Shown here: piece after piece, positions 1 through 7,225 of the stretch
Layout of the letters: each line of letters begins with the position of its first letter
Numbering within the stretch: the stretch's first letter is position 1
Source: Yinghuangia seranimata
GTDB taxonomy: Bacteria > Actinomycetota > Actinomycetes > Streptomycetales > Streptomycetaceae
Assembly (NCBI RefSeq): GCF_029953285.1
Contig: NZ_JASAOI010000010.1
Coordinates: 310,001 to 374,000 of the forward strand
Length of the DNA stretch: 64,000 bases
Reading direction: 5' to 3'
The notes under the pieces: model-generated
Seen by the model: only the letters and a program-made list of their open reading frames with translations
Database searches by the model: none
Told to the model about the DNA's origin: nothing
Made by a program: the position numbers and the translations under genes

Positions 1-348
1 CTCGTCGCGCATATGCGTTGGACCGAACACATGTGGCTGGAGGTGCTGTTCCTCGGCGGGGACGAGACGAAGAACCCGTCGTTCGACGAGTCGGTCGAGG
101 ACGCCGACTGGCACACCGGCGGCCGGCCCCTCGCCGAACTCCTCGCCGAGTACGAGACCCAGTGCGCGCGCAGCAACGAAATCGTCGCCGCGGCCTCCCT
201 CGACGACGTCGGCCGCCACACCGGCTACCGCTCCGGCGGCGCCAACCTGCGCTGGATGCTTGTCCACCTCGTCGAGGAGACGGCACGGCACGCCGGACAC
301 GCGGACATCGTCCGGGAACTGCTCGACGGCTCGAAGGGCTACTCCTAA
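1..348 (+). CDS. DinB/DUF664-like protein, 5' end missing
   Basis: The frame is open from the first base of the window, so the start lies upstream; the visible part is about 115 residues. It reads as the C-terminal part of a DinB-superfamily (DUF664, mycothiol-transferase-like) four-helix protein. The pattern RWMLVHLVEETARHAGH near residues 80-95 is the family's conserved third metal-ligand helix (H..EETARHAGH), and the start of the visible part (RWTEHMWLE) is the helix before it. Such proteins often act on thiol or small-molecule detoxification with a divalent metal, but the substrate cannot be told from sequence. Family assignment is fairly sure, function is inference. Confidence 0.8.
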   Translation, partial: LVAHMRWTEHMWLEVLFLGGDETKNPSFDESVEDADWHTGGRPLAELLAEYETQCARSNEIVAAASLDDVGRHTGYRSGGANLRWMLVHLVEETARHAGHADIVRELLDGSKGYS

Positions 349-519
349 AGGGCCCGCGGAAGTACGCAGAGGCGCCTGCCCCACAGTCGTCGCTCTCGCA
401 CACAGACCTCAGTAACGGACGTACCACTGCTGGGCAGTGCTTCCCGGGGTGCAGTAGTGAGGGCAGGCCGATTCACGAAGTCACTGGCACACGACCGGCC
501 GCGCTGCGAGCATCTGCGG

Positions 520-1305
520 ATGCTCACACTCGCCGACGATCTCGGCCACCTGTCCTACGTCGTCGTCGGCGACGGCCCGCCCGTCGTGCTCGTGCATGCC
601 GGCGTCGCCGACCATCGCATGTGGGACGCGGTCGTGCCCGGCTTGGCGGAACGCCACACGGTCGTGCGGTACGACCTGCGCGGGTTCGGCGAGTCGGCAC
701 CACCGACCGGGGCGTTCAGCGAGACCGAGGACCTACTTCGTCTCGTCGACCACCTCGGCTACGACCGCGTCCGGCTCGTCGGCGCGTCGTGGGGCGGACG
801 CGTGGCCGTCGAGTTCACTCTCGCCCACCCGGACCGGGTGCACCGCCTCGCGGTTCTTGCCCCGCCGTGGCCCAGGTACCACTGGTCCGCGGACATGATC
901 GCGTACGACGAGGCGGAAACGGCGGCCCTGGCCTCCGGAGACCTGGACGCCGCCGTTCGGATCAACTTGGAGATGTGGCTGCGCGGACCCGCCCGAAGCT
1001 GGGCGGACGTCCCCGCCGGACTGGCAGAGCAACTCCGCGGCCCGCTACGGACGTCGCTGGTGAACCAGGGCGTCGTCGGGGAGCACTCCCAGGGCGTCAC
1101 CGCAGGCGACGTCGCCGGCATTTCCGCGCCCACCCTGGTCGGGATCGGCAAGCTCGACGTCGCCGACTTCCAGGACATCGCCCGGCGCTACGCCGCCGAG
1201 ATCCCCGGTGCCACCCTGGTCGAGTTCGCCGCGGCCGCGCACCTCATCGCCCTGGACGAGCCCGCCGAACTCACCGCACGGCTGGCCGCATTCCTCGCCG
1301 ACTAG
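520..1305 (+). CDS. alpha/beta hydrolase
   Basis: A 261-residue single-domain alpha/beta hydrolase. The catalytic triad can be read directly: nucleophile Ser90 in GASWGG, an acid Asp213 in GKLDVADF, and His241 in AAAAHLIALDEP near the C-terminus; the oxyanion-hole strand is VVLVHAG (residues 22-28). The start is placed at the ATG just before the first beta-strand; the frame is open further upstream to a GTG at 457, but those residues do not resemble the family and no ribosome-binding site supports either start strongly. The substrate (ester, lactone, epoxide or C-C bond) is not recognisable. It stands alone, followed by a short non-coding gap. Confidence 0.85.
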   Translation: MLTLADDLGHLSYVVVGDGPPVVLVHAGVADHRMWDAVVPGLAERHTVVRYDLRGFGESAPPTGAFSETEDLLRLVDHLGYDRVRLVGASWGGRVAVEFTLAHPDRVHRLAVLAPPWPRYHWSADMIAYDEAETAALASGDLDAAVRINLEMWLRGPARSWADVPAGLAEQLRGPLRTSLVNQGVVGEHSQGVTAGDVAGISAPTLVGIGKLDVADFQDIARRYAAEIPGATLVEFAAAAHLIALDEPAELTARLAAFLAD

Positions 1306-1469
1306 CGCCGGGACCGGGGATTCAGCGTCCCAAAAGGCAGGCACGGCTGTCCGCTGCCGACGGCGGCAGGACCCGGGTCGGCGGCGGCGTCACGTGATCG
1401 ATCCGCGCCCACTGCACGTCACTCACCCCCGCAGATCACCCAGCGATCAGCTGATCCGAGGGAATCGGC

Positions 1470-2714
1470 CTAGTGGGTCGTGGCGCGGGCGCCGATTCTT
1501 CCGGCCTTGTCGGCGTGGAAGAGGGCGTCGTTGTAGTGGCAGCCGGACGGCACCCAGTCGAACGTCTTCTGCTCGGAGAACTTGTAGTACAGCGCGCGGC
1601 GCCCGGCGGCGGGGCCGGTCGGCGGCGGGGTGCTGTGCATGATGTCGCCGAAGTGCAGGGTGAGGTCGCCGGGTTCGGTCTCGATGCGGACGACGGGCAG
1701 GTCGCCCTCGTCGCCCCAGCTCAGCCAGTGGTTGACGTAGCGGTGCGAGCCGGCCAGGACCATCAGCTGCCCGTTGGCGGGGTTGGCGTGGTCGAGTTGG
1801 ATGCCGGCCTGGATCAGCGGGCACAGGACGGGGTGGCCGCCGATGCCGTCGTCGGTGTGCCAGCCCAGGTCGCCGCTGCCCTTGACGACGTTGGACGACT
1901 TGACGAACACCATCGGCCCGTCGAGCCGGTCGTCGCAGACCCGGTACGCGGGGTCGGCCAGGCGGGCGAGTTCGGTCATCCGGGGCTCGAAGCACAGCTG
2001 CTGCAGCACATCGGAGTGGCGGCCGAGGTAGTTGATCCGGGTGACGACCTCGTCGCCGTCGCTGTTCACCGACCACCACGAAAGGCCGTCCCCGGGCGTG
2101 GTTTGGGACCGCACGTACTCGACCTCCGCGCCGAACTGTGCGATCTCCGCCGCGTCGTAGACGCCCTTGATGTGCACGAAGCCCGCGGTGTCGAGGAAGT
2201 GCCGTATCTCCTCGCGGTCCCCGTCGGCCGGGAAGCTGCGGTGCAGGTCGAGTGGTGCGCCGTCGCGGTCGACCAGGGTGTCCCACACGGCGCCGGTGTA
2301 GATCGGACGACCCGTCAGCAGGGCGCGCGTGGCAGGCTCCCAGCGCTTCCAGCCCTCCAAACCGCCGCGGACGATCTCGGCGCGCTGGGTCCGGACGCAG
2401 CCGTTGGCGGTCAGGAGCTCGTTGACGTACTCGGAAAACGTGGCCTCGTCGAGCTCGACCAGCGTTGCCGCGTCCGCGTCGCCCTCGACGGCCCGGACCC
2501 CGTCGGGGCCCGCGATCCAGGTGTACGTGCGGCCGTCCGGAACGCGGAACGCCAGCGGCGGCACGCCCGCGAGGTCGTCGGCGACCATGTCGCGGCGTTC
2601 GGCGTTGAGCGCGGGGAGGCGGGTGGTGTGGAACGCGCTGAACGCGTGGTGGGGGAAGGAATCCGCGATCGCCTCGACCCAGGGGAGGCCGGTTCCGGTG
2701 GTGTCGGCGCCCAA
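1470..2714 (-). CDS. phytanoyl-CoA dioxygenase-family oxygenase
   Basis: A 414-residue protein with the Fe(II)/2-oxoglutarate oxygenase fold of the PhyH family in its C-terminal two thirds. The iron-binding facial triad is visible: HxD in GWHTDDG (about residue 284) and the distal His in GDIMHSTPPP (about 360), followed by an Arg-containing strand (AAGRRALYYKF) that normally grips 2-oxoglutarate. The first ~150 residues are an extra N-terminal domain I do not recognise. The start is a TTG at 2714 with GAGGAG upstream. It is divergent from an IclR-type regulator, with a palindrome between them, so it is probably under that regulator's control. Substrate unknown; hydroxylation of a small molecule or CoA ester is inferred from the family. 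Confidence 0.85.
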   Translation of the reverse strand: MGADTTGTGLPWVEAIADSFPHHAFSAFHTTRLPALNAERRDMVADDLAGVPPLAFRVPDGRTYTWIAGPDGVRAVEGDADAATLVELDEATFSEYVNELLTANGCVRTQRAEIVRGGLEGWKRWEPATRALLTGRPIYTGAVWDTLVDRDGAPLDLHRSFPADGDREEIRHFLDTAGFVHIKGVYDAAEIAQFGAEVEYVRSQTTPGDGLSWWSVNSDGDEVVTRINYLGRHSDVLQQLCFEPRMTELARLADPAYRVCDDRLDGPMVFVKSSNVVKGSGDLGWHTDDGIGGHPVLCPLIQAGIQLDHANPANGQLMVLAGSHRYVNHWLSWGDEGDLPVVRIETEPGDLTLHFGDIMHSTPPPTGPAAGRRALYYKFSEQKTFDWVPSGCHYNDALFHADKAGRIGARATTH

Positions 2715-2732
2715 GGCGACACTCCTCGTCTG

Positions 2733-2747
2733 TGTTACTATGTAACA
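2733..2747. promoter_or_regulatory. palindrome, likely IclR operator
   Basis: A perfect inverted repeat TGTTAC-TAT-GTAACA lies in the 67-bp gap between the divergent oxygenase and IclR-family genes, 18 bp before the former's TTG start and 34 bp before the latter's GTG. IclR proteins often bind short palindromes between themselves and their target. AT-rich composition in an otherwise GC-rich window supports a regulatory role. Assignment to this regulator is inference. Confidence 0.6.
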
Positions 2748-2781
2748 TGACTGTGTTTCTTAGTGATGCTAGGAGCGTCGC

Positions 2782-3489
2782 GTGTCCTCGGTCAAGGAAA
2801 TCCAGTCGGTAAAGAACGCCTGCCTGCTCCTCGAGGAGCTGGCCCGGCAGCAGCCGGCCGGCGTCAGCGACCTCGCGCGGAGCACGGGGATCGACAAGAG
2901 CGCCGTCCACCGGCTCGCGGTGACCCTGCACTCCGCCGGTTGGCTGCGGCGCACCGGTGACGGCCGCTGGTACCTCGCGCCGGGGCTCGTCTCCGTCCTG
3001 CGCGAGCCCGCGTCGGCGTCGCTCAGGGAGAGCGCCCGCCCGTTCCTGGAGGCCGCGCGCGACGCGACCGGGGAGACCGCGATGCTGGTGGTCCCGGACG
3101 GCGACCGGCTCATGATCGCCGACGCCGCCGAGAGCAGGCACACGCTGCGCGTCGCCGTCCCCGTCGGCTCGGCGATGCCGGCGAAGTCGAGTTCGGCCCT
3201 GCGCGCGATCGCGTCCCGACTGCCCGAGGAGCGGCTCGAACCGTGGCGCCGCGTCGATCCCGAACTCACCGACGAGGTCCTGCGGATCACCCGGTACCGG
3301 GGGTGGGGACTGAACGACAACGAGGTAGCCGACGGCACCCGCGCGGTCGGCGCGGCACTGCGCGCCGAGGACGGCACACCGGTCGCCGCGCTCGTGGTGG
3401 TCGGGCCCTCGACGCGCTTCGGCAGTGACCTGATCCCGCGTCACGGCGCTTTGGTGGCACGCCTCGCCGACGACTGGGGTGAACGCTGA
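2782..3489 (+). CDS. IclR-family transcriptional regulator
   Basis: A 235-residue regulator with an N-terminal winged helix-turn-helix (residues about 5-60; the recognition region is LARSTGIDKSAVHRLAVTL) and a C-terminal IclR effector domain. The GTG start at 2782 has AGGAG six bases upstream. IclR proteins bind small-molecule effectors, often aromatic acids or glyoxylate-type metabolites, and usually control the adjacent operon. Its divergent neighbour is the PhyH-like oxygenase and a 15-bp palindrome sits between them, so local control is likely. The C-terminal domain is slightly short compared with the typical 250-260 residues. Confidence 0.9.
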   Translation: MSSVKEIQSVKNACLLLEELARQQPAGVSDLARSTGIDKSAVHRLAVTLHSAGWLRRTGDGRWYLAPGLVSVLREPASASLRESARPFLEAARDATGETAMLVVPDGDRLMIADAAESRHTLRVAVPVGSAMPAKSSSALRAIASRLPEERLEPWRRVDPELTDEVLRITRYRGWGLNDNEVADGTRAVGAALRAEDGTPVAALVVVGPSTRFGSDLIPRHGALVARLADDWGER

Positions 3490-3583
3490 CGCCTGCGTGC
3501 TATGGCACCGACCAGCCGAAGTCCGACGCGGCGCAAGCCCGGCAACCGACGGCAAACGCGGGAGAGCGAGGGGACCGTCCGCC

Positions 3584-3625
3584 CGGTTGACCCCTGCCAC
3601 GTGGGTCCCCGACGCGGTTGACCCC
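3584..3625. repeat. pair of CGGTTGACCCC direct repeats
   Basis: The 11-mer CGGTTGACCCC occurs at 3584-3594 and again at 3615-3625, a 31-bp spacing (about three helical turns), with partial similarity between the bases that follow each copy. It lies in the 257-bp gap ahead of the secreted protein gene at 3747 and contains TTGACC, a plausible -35 hexamer. No good -10 is at the right distance, so I note it only as a possible regulator site. Confidence 0.4.
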
Positions 3626-3746
3626 CGACCCGTGTGGGGCAGTTCGGGTATTCACGCGACACACCGCTGTTGATCATGGGCTGTTGCGATGGGCAGACCG
3701 TCCGGCGCTGAAGCGCCAACTGCCCAGGAACGTCGAAAGGTTCCCC

Positions 3747-4145
3747 ATGATCAAGCAGTACGCCACGCGGCTCGGCGTGTTGGTCGCCGCGATCGCCATG
3801 GCGGTCGGCATCTCCGGCGGAACGGCTAACGCCTCCCCGAACGCCCCGTGGATCGGCTGGGCCTACACCACGTCAGGTACGCCGGTGTGGTGCGTCCAGC
3901 ACCTCCTCAACAACAGCTGGGCGCCGCTCAGCCCTCCCCTCGCGGAGGACGGGTACTGGGGCCCGAAGACCGAGCGCCGCGTCAGGGAGTACCAGGAGTA
4001 CTTGAGGTCGTGGTACAGCATGGGGGACACGCAGGTCGACGGGATCGTCGGCCCCCACACGGGGCACATGCTCCTGCTGGAGAACTACCGCAGCGTCGGG
4101 CCCGGCACCGGCCCCTGCTACGACTTCGTGCCGTCCGGCTGGTAG
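3747..4145 (+). CDS. small secreted peptidoglycan-binding-like protein
   Basis: A 132-residue protein with a clear Sec signal peptide: basic start (MIKQYATR), hydrophobic core and an AxA-type cleavage site near GTANAS at residues 24-29. The mature part resembles a PG_binding_1 domain: VWCVQHLLN, then DGYWGPKTERRVREYQEYL, then DGIVGPHTGHML, which is the family's repeated D-G-x-x-G-P-x-T pattern. Start is the ATG at 3747 with GAAAGG upstream; the longer open frame is not needed. Two Cys in the mature part may form a disulfide. Probably an exported cell-wall-associated protein; no catalytic domain is attached. Confidence 0.75.
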   Translation: MIKQYATRLGVLVAAIAMAVGISGGTANASPNAPWIGWAYTTSGTPVWCVQHLLNNSWAPLSPPLAEDGYWGPKTERRVREYQEYLRSWYSMGDTQVDGIVGPHTGHMLLLENYRSVGPGTGPCYDFVPSGW

Positions 4146-4213
4146 GCCGAACCCGCTGACAGGCCGCGCCACCTCGCGGCACCGCGGATTGAAACGAGGC
4201 ACCGCACACGGCA

Positions 4214-4253
4214 AAGGCCGGGCACCCGACGCACACGCGGCGGCCCCGGCCTT
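4214..4253. terminator. inverted repeat between convergent genes
   Basis: AAGGCCGGG at 4214-4222 pairs exactly with CCCGGCCTT at 4245-4253 across a 22-base loop. It lies between two converging genes, so it could terminate both strands. There is no T-tract, as is usual in streptomycetes. Confidence 0.5.
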
Positions 4254-4298
4254 CGCCACGTCCCGGCACCGGCTCCCGCAACGCCGCCGGCGGCGGAA

Positions 4299-4721
4299 CT
4301 AATCGAGCGCGTCGCGGAGCCGCGCCGCGGCAAGGTAGAGCTCGTCGGCCGGGTACGGACCGAGCTCCATGCTCATCGACCACGCGTCGTCGTGCCCGTT
4401 GGGCGTCAGGAAGACATAGGGCGCGCAGTAGTCCCCCACCGGATAGAGCGAGATCTTGAGCGGGTTGCCCCGCCCTTCGCTCACCACCAGGCTCGCCCAC
4501 GGGCGGCCCGGCGTATCAACCATGGCGAGGAATCGCTCAGCGAAGTCCAGGGCTTCGTCGTCACTGAACCAGGCCTGGAAATCCGCCGTGAACACCCCTG
4601 CGTCGGCGGCCACTTGCCACGATCCGGCCTCGACGCGGGTCAGCGCGACCCACGTCTCGTCGTCGCCGATGCGGAACACCGCCTGACGTGCGCTCGAAGG
4701 CGCGCTCTCTCGCTCGGGCAT
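4299..4721 (-). CDS. hypothetical protein, 140 aa
   Basis: The ATG at 4721 has a strong GGGAGGGG ribosome-binding site. The product is acidic, with beta-rich stretches (AVFRIGDDETWVALTRVEAGSWQVAADAG; shown only in part here) followed by helical segments and a C-terminal LAAARLRDAL helix. I see no signal peptide, membrane segment or catalytic motif and do not recognise the family. It sits downstream of, and on the same strand as, the TetR regulator with an 83-bp gap, so it may share its transcript. Codon usage is typical of the region, which supports a real gene. Confidence 0.7.
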   Translation of the reverse strand: MPERESAPSSARQAVFRIGDDETWVALTRVEAGSWQVAADAGVFTADFQAWFSDDEALDFAERFLAMVDTPGRPWASLVVSEGRGNPLKISLYPVGDYCAPYVFLTPNGHDDAWSMSMELGPYPADELYLAAARLRDALD

Positions 4722-4804
4722 GGCCTCCCCTCCCGGGCCGGGAGCGTAGCCGTCGGCGGCGACACGGCCGGGCCCGCCGAGTACGGGGTGCTGCCACCGG
4801 CCGG

Positions 4805-5449
4805 TCAGGCGCTGGTGCGGGTCAGGCGTAGTTCGAGGCCGTCGAGCAGCAGGGCCAGTCCGCGTTCGAAGCCGCGTTCGTCGAGGCCGGGGAGGCCGCC
4901 GGGGGTGGTCGTGGCGGAGGCGCCGAGGGTTTCGGCGAGGGCCGGGAAGTCGGTGCGGTAGGCGTTCGGGGGGCGGCTGAAGCCGGCGGTGTAGGTCTCG
5001 AGGACCGAGCCGATCACCAAGTAGTCGAGGGCGGCGGAGAGTTCGGCGGCCTCGGCGGGTTTGCAGCCGAGGCGGAGCAGGGCGCGGGCGAGTGCGTCGT
5101 AGCCGCTGAGTGCCTCGGCGGTCTGCACGGGGCGGCGGGCGATGACGGGCAGGATGCCGTGGTGCCGTAGGAACACGCGGCGGTAGCTGCGCGCGTACGC
5201 GGTGAGTCCGGCGCGCCAGTCGGCGGACTCCAGTGCGGAGCTGTCGAGTTCGCGGCTGATGAGCGCGGACATCGCGTCGAGCAGGTCGTCCTTCGAGCTG
5301 ACGTGGTTGTAGAGCGACGGGCCGCGTACGCCCAGGCGCGCCGCGATCGCGCGGATGGTGAGCGCGTCGGCGCCTTCCTCCGCGGTGAGGTCGAGCGCGG
5401 CCGCGGCGATCGCGTCGCGGCTCAGCAGCGGGTTCGTCGGCCTGCCCAT
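4805..5449 (-). CDS. TetR-family transcriptional repressor
   Basis: A 214-residue TetR-family protein. The N-terminal DNA-binding domain (residues about 8-55) has the typical TIRAIAARLGVRGPSLYNHV helix-turn-helix, and the C-terminal part resembles the TetR_C ligand-binding domain that follows such N-termini in drug-responsive members. It is divergent from the permease/amidohydrolase operon that starts at 5644, with a strong 17-bp palindrome in the gap just before that operon. The obvious reading is that it represses the permease operon until a substrate or related metabolite binds. Confidence 0.9.
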   Translation of the reverse strand: MGRPTNPLLSRDAIAAAALDLTAEEGADALTIRAIAARLGVRGPSLYNHVSSKDDLLDAMSALISRELDSSALESADWRAGLTAYARSYRRVFLRHHGILPVIARRPVQTAEALSGYDALARALLRLGCKPAEAAELSAALDYLVIGSVLETYTAGFSRPPNAYRTDFPALAETLGASATTTPGGLPGLDERGFERGLALLLDGLELRLTRTSA

Positions 5450-5605
5450 CGTCTCTCCAGTCCCGTCCTGTGCACCGCGTCACCCCACCCGGTGTCGCGA
5501 GCCTATGCCCTCGCACTGCCGGGGCCGGAGTGCACATCGCGCCGGATCCGGGCGAATCCGGGGGTTCCCGTGGCGGGGGTCGGCCAGTACAGTCTCCGCC
5601 ACAGA

Positions 5606-5622
5606 AACTAACTAAGTAAGTT
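5606..5622. promoter_or_regulatory. TetR-type operator before the permease operon
   Basis: AACTAACTAAGTAAGTT reads almost identically on the other strand (only the centre and positions 5/13 differ), giving AACT.ACT.AGT.AGTT symmetry. It ends 21 bp before the permease ATG and is about 155 bp from the divergent TetR gene start. It is the only AT-rich element in the gap. Size and symmetry suit a TetR dimer. Confidence 0.65.
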
Positions 5623-5643
5623 TTATGCCGTCAGGGAGGTCCC

Positions 5644-7215
5644 ATGGCCACGCCCCCGCCCCGCAGACCCGCCGACGCCGCCGGCGCCGCCGCCGGGACC
5701 GCCGTGGACGCCGACGCCGCGCACCTCGAGAGCCTCGGCTACAAACAGGAGCTCAAGCGCAGCCTCAGCGTCTTCGGCAACATCGCGATGGGCTTCGCGA
5801 CCGTGTCCCCCGTCGTCGGGCTGTACGCGGTCGTCCAGGTCGGCGTCGTCGTCGCCGGGCCCGCGTGGGTGTGGGCGCTGCCCGTGGTGTTCCTGCTCCA
5901 GGCCCTCGTCGTGTGCGTGTACGCCGAGCTCGCCGCGGACTTTCCCGTCGCCGGCGGCGCCTACCAGTGGACGCGCCGGCTGATCGGGCCCAAGTACGCC
6001 TGGATCGTCGGCTGGATCACCGTGTGCGCGCTGTTCTTCGCCCACACGACGATCGCCTACCTGGCCTCGCCGTGGTTCTTCGCGCTGTTCGGCTGGACGC
6101 CCACGCCCGCCAAGGTCGTCGCCGTGGCGGCGGTGTTCCTCGCCGTGTGTGCACTGATCAACGCGTACGGTATCGACGTGCTCAAGCGCGTCGTCGACCT
6201 CGGCATCGCCGCCGAGGCCGTGGCGTCCGTGCTGGTCGGCGTCGGTTTGCTGCTGCTCTTCCGCGAGCACGGGTTCTCGATCCTCACGGACACGTTCGGC
6301 GCCGAGGCGCTGTCCGGCGGCTCCAAGCCGCTCGCGTTCCTGGCCGCGCTGGCCGTCGCGGGATGGGCTTTCGTCGGGTTCGACGCGTGTGTGGCGATGG
6401 CCGAGGAGACCGTCGGCGCGGCCCGGCAGGTGCCGCGCGCGCTGTGGTGGGCCTTTCTCAGCGTCGGCGGCCTGGTCATCCTCAACGCGGTCGCCGTCGA
6501 CCTCGCGCACCCCGACCCCACCACGATCATGACCGGCTCGGACCTCGACCCTGTGACCACCGCCGTCGTCGCGTCGTTCGGCGACTGGTCCGCCAAGCCG
6601 TTCATCGTCGTCGTGATCATCGCGTTCATCGCCTGTGAACTGGCTTCACAGGGAGGCGGCGCGCGAGCGCTGTACTCGATGGCGCGCGACGGCGTCCTGC
6701 CCGCGTCCCGGACGCTCGGCAAGGTCAACCGCCGCCAGGTGCCGCTCGCCGCGCTGGCCGTCGACCTGGTGGTCAGCTGCCTCGCGCTGCTGCTCGGCCT
6801 GGAGGCGTCCGCGATAGGCAGCATCATCACCTTCGGCAGCGCCGCCCTCTACCTGACGTTCCTCGCCATCGCGTTCGCGGCACTGGTCGCCCGGATCCGC
6901 GGCACATGGGTGCCGGCGGGCATCCGGCTCGGGCGGTTCGGCCTGGTGGTCAACATCGCCGCGGTGCTGTGGCTCGCGTTCGAGTTCGTCAACATCGCGT
7001 GGCCCCGCACCCTGCTCGCCCCGCCGGACGCCCCGGCCTACCAGGTGTGGGCGGCCGTCATCGGCGTCGTCCTGGTGCTCGGCACCGGCCTCGCCTACCT
7101 GGCCGCCGCCCGCCCGCACCGCGCCCTCGAGGCCGCCGCGCGGACCGCGGACGCCGAACGCGCCGCCGCGGCCGCCGACCCGCACCAGACCACGCCCGCC
7201 CCGACCGGAAGCTGA
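5644..7215 (+). CDS. APC-superfamily amino acid/amine permease
   Basis: A 523-residue integral membrane protein with about 12 hydrophobic segments. It belongs to the amino acid-polyamine-organocation superfamily: the first helix after a soluble ~40-residue N-terminus has FGNIAMGFATVSPVVGLY, corresponding to the substrate-binding break in TM1, and the segment PVAGGAYQWTRRLIGPKYAW is a family hallmark. ATG at 5644 with GGGAGGT upstream. It is followed after 10 bp by an amidohydrolase gene, so the pair may import and hydrolyse an amino-acid conjugate, amide or amine. Probably controlled by the divergent TetR repressor. Confidence 0.88.
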   Translation: MATPPPRRPADAAGAAAGTAVDADAAHLESLGYKQELKRSLSVFGNIAMGFATVSPVVGLYAVVQVGVVVAGPAWVWALPVVFLLQALVVCVYAELAADFPVAGGAYQWTRRLIGPKYAWIVGWITVCALFFAHTTIAYLASPWFFALFGWTPTPAKVVAVAAVFLAVCALINAYGIDVLKRVVDLGIAAEAVASVLVGVGLLLLFREHGFSILTDTFGAEALSGGSKPLAFLAALAVAGWAFVGFDACVAMAEETVGAARQVPRALWWAFLSVGGLVILNAVAVDLAHPDPTTIMTGSDLDPVTTAVVASFGDWSAKPFIVVVIIAFIACELASQGGGARALYSMARDGVLPASRTLGKVNRRQVPLAALAVDLVVSCLALLLGLEASAIGSIITFGSAALYLTFLAIAFAALVARIRGTWVPAGIRLGRFGLVVNIAAVLWLAFEFVNIAWPRTLLAPPDAPAYQVWAAVIGVVLVLGTGLAYLAAARPHRALEAAARTADAERAAAAADPHQTTPAPTGS

Positions 7216-7225
7216 ACCGCACCGC

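Noticed and set aside
1447-3600. Long open frame on the minus strand (717 codons) spanning the oxygenase and IclR genes
   Set aside because: Its translation is Arg/Pro/Gly-rich and runs antisense or out of frame to two recognisable genes, a common effect of high GC content.
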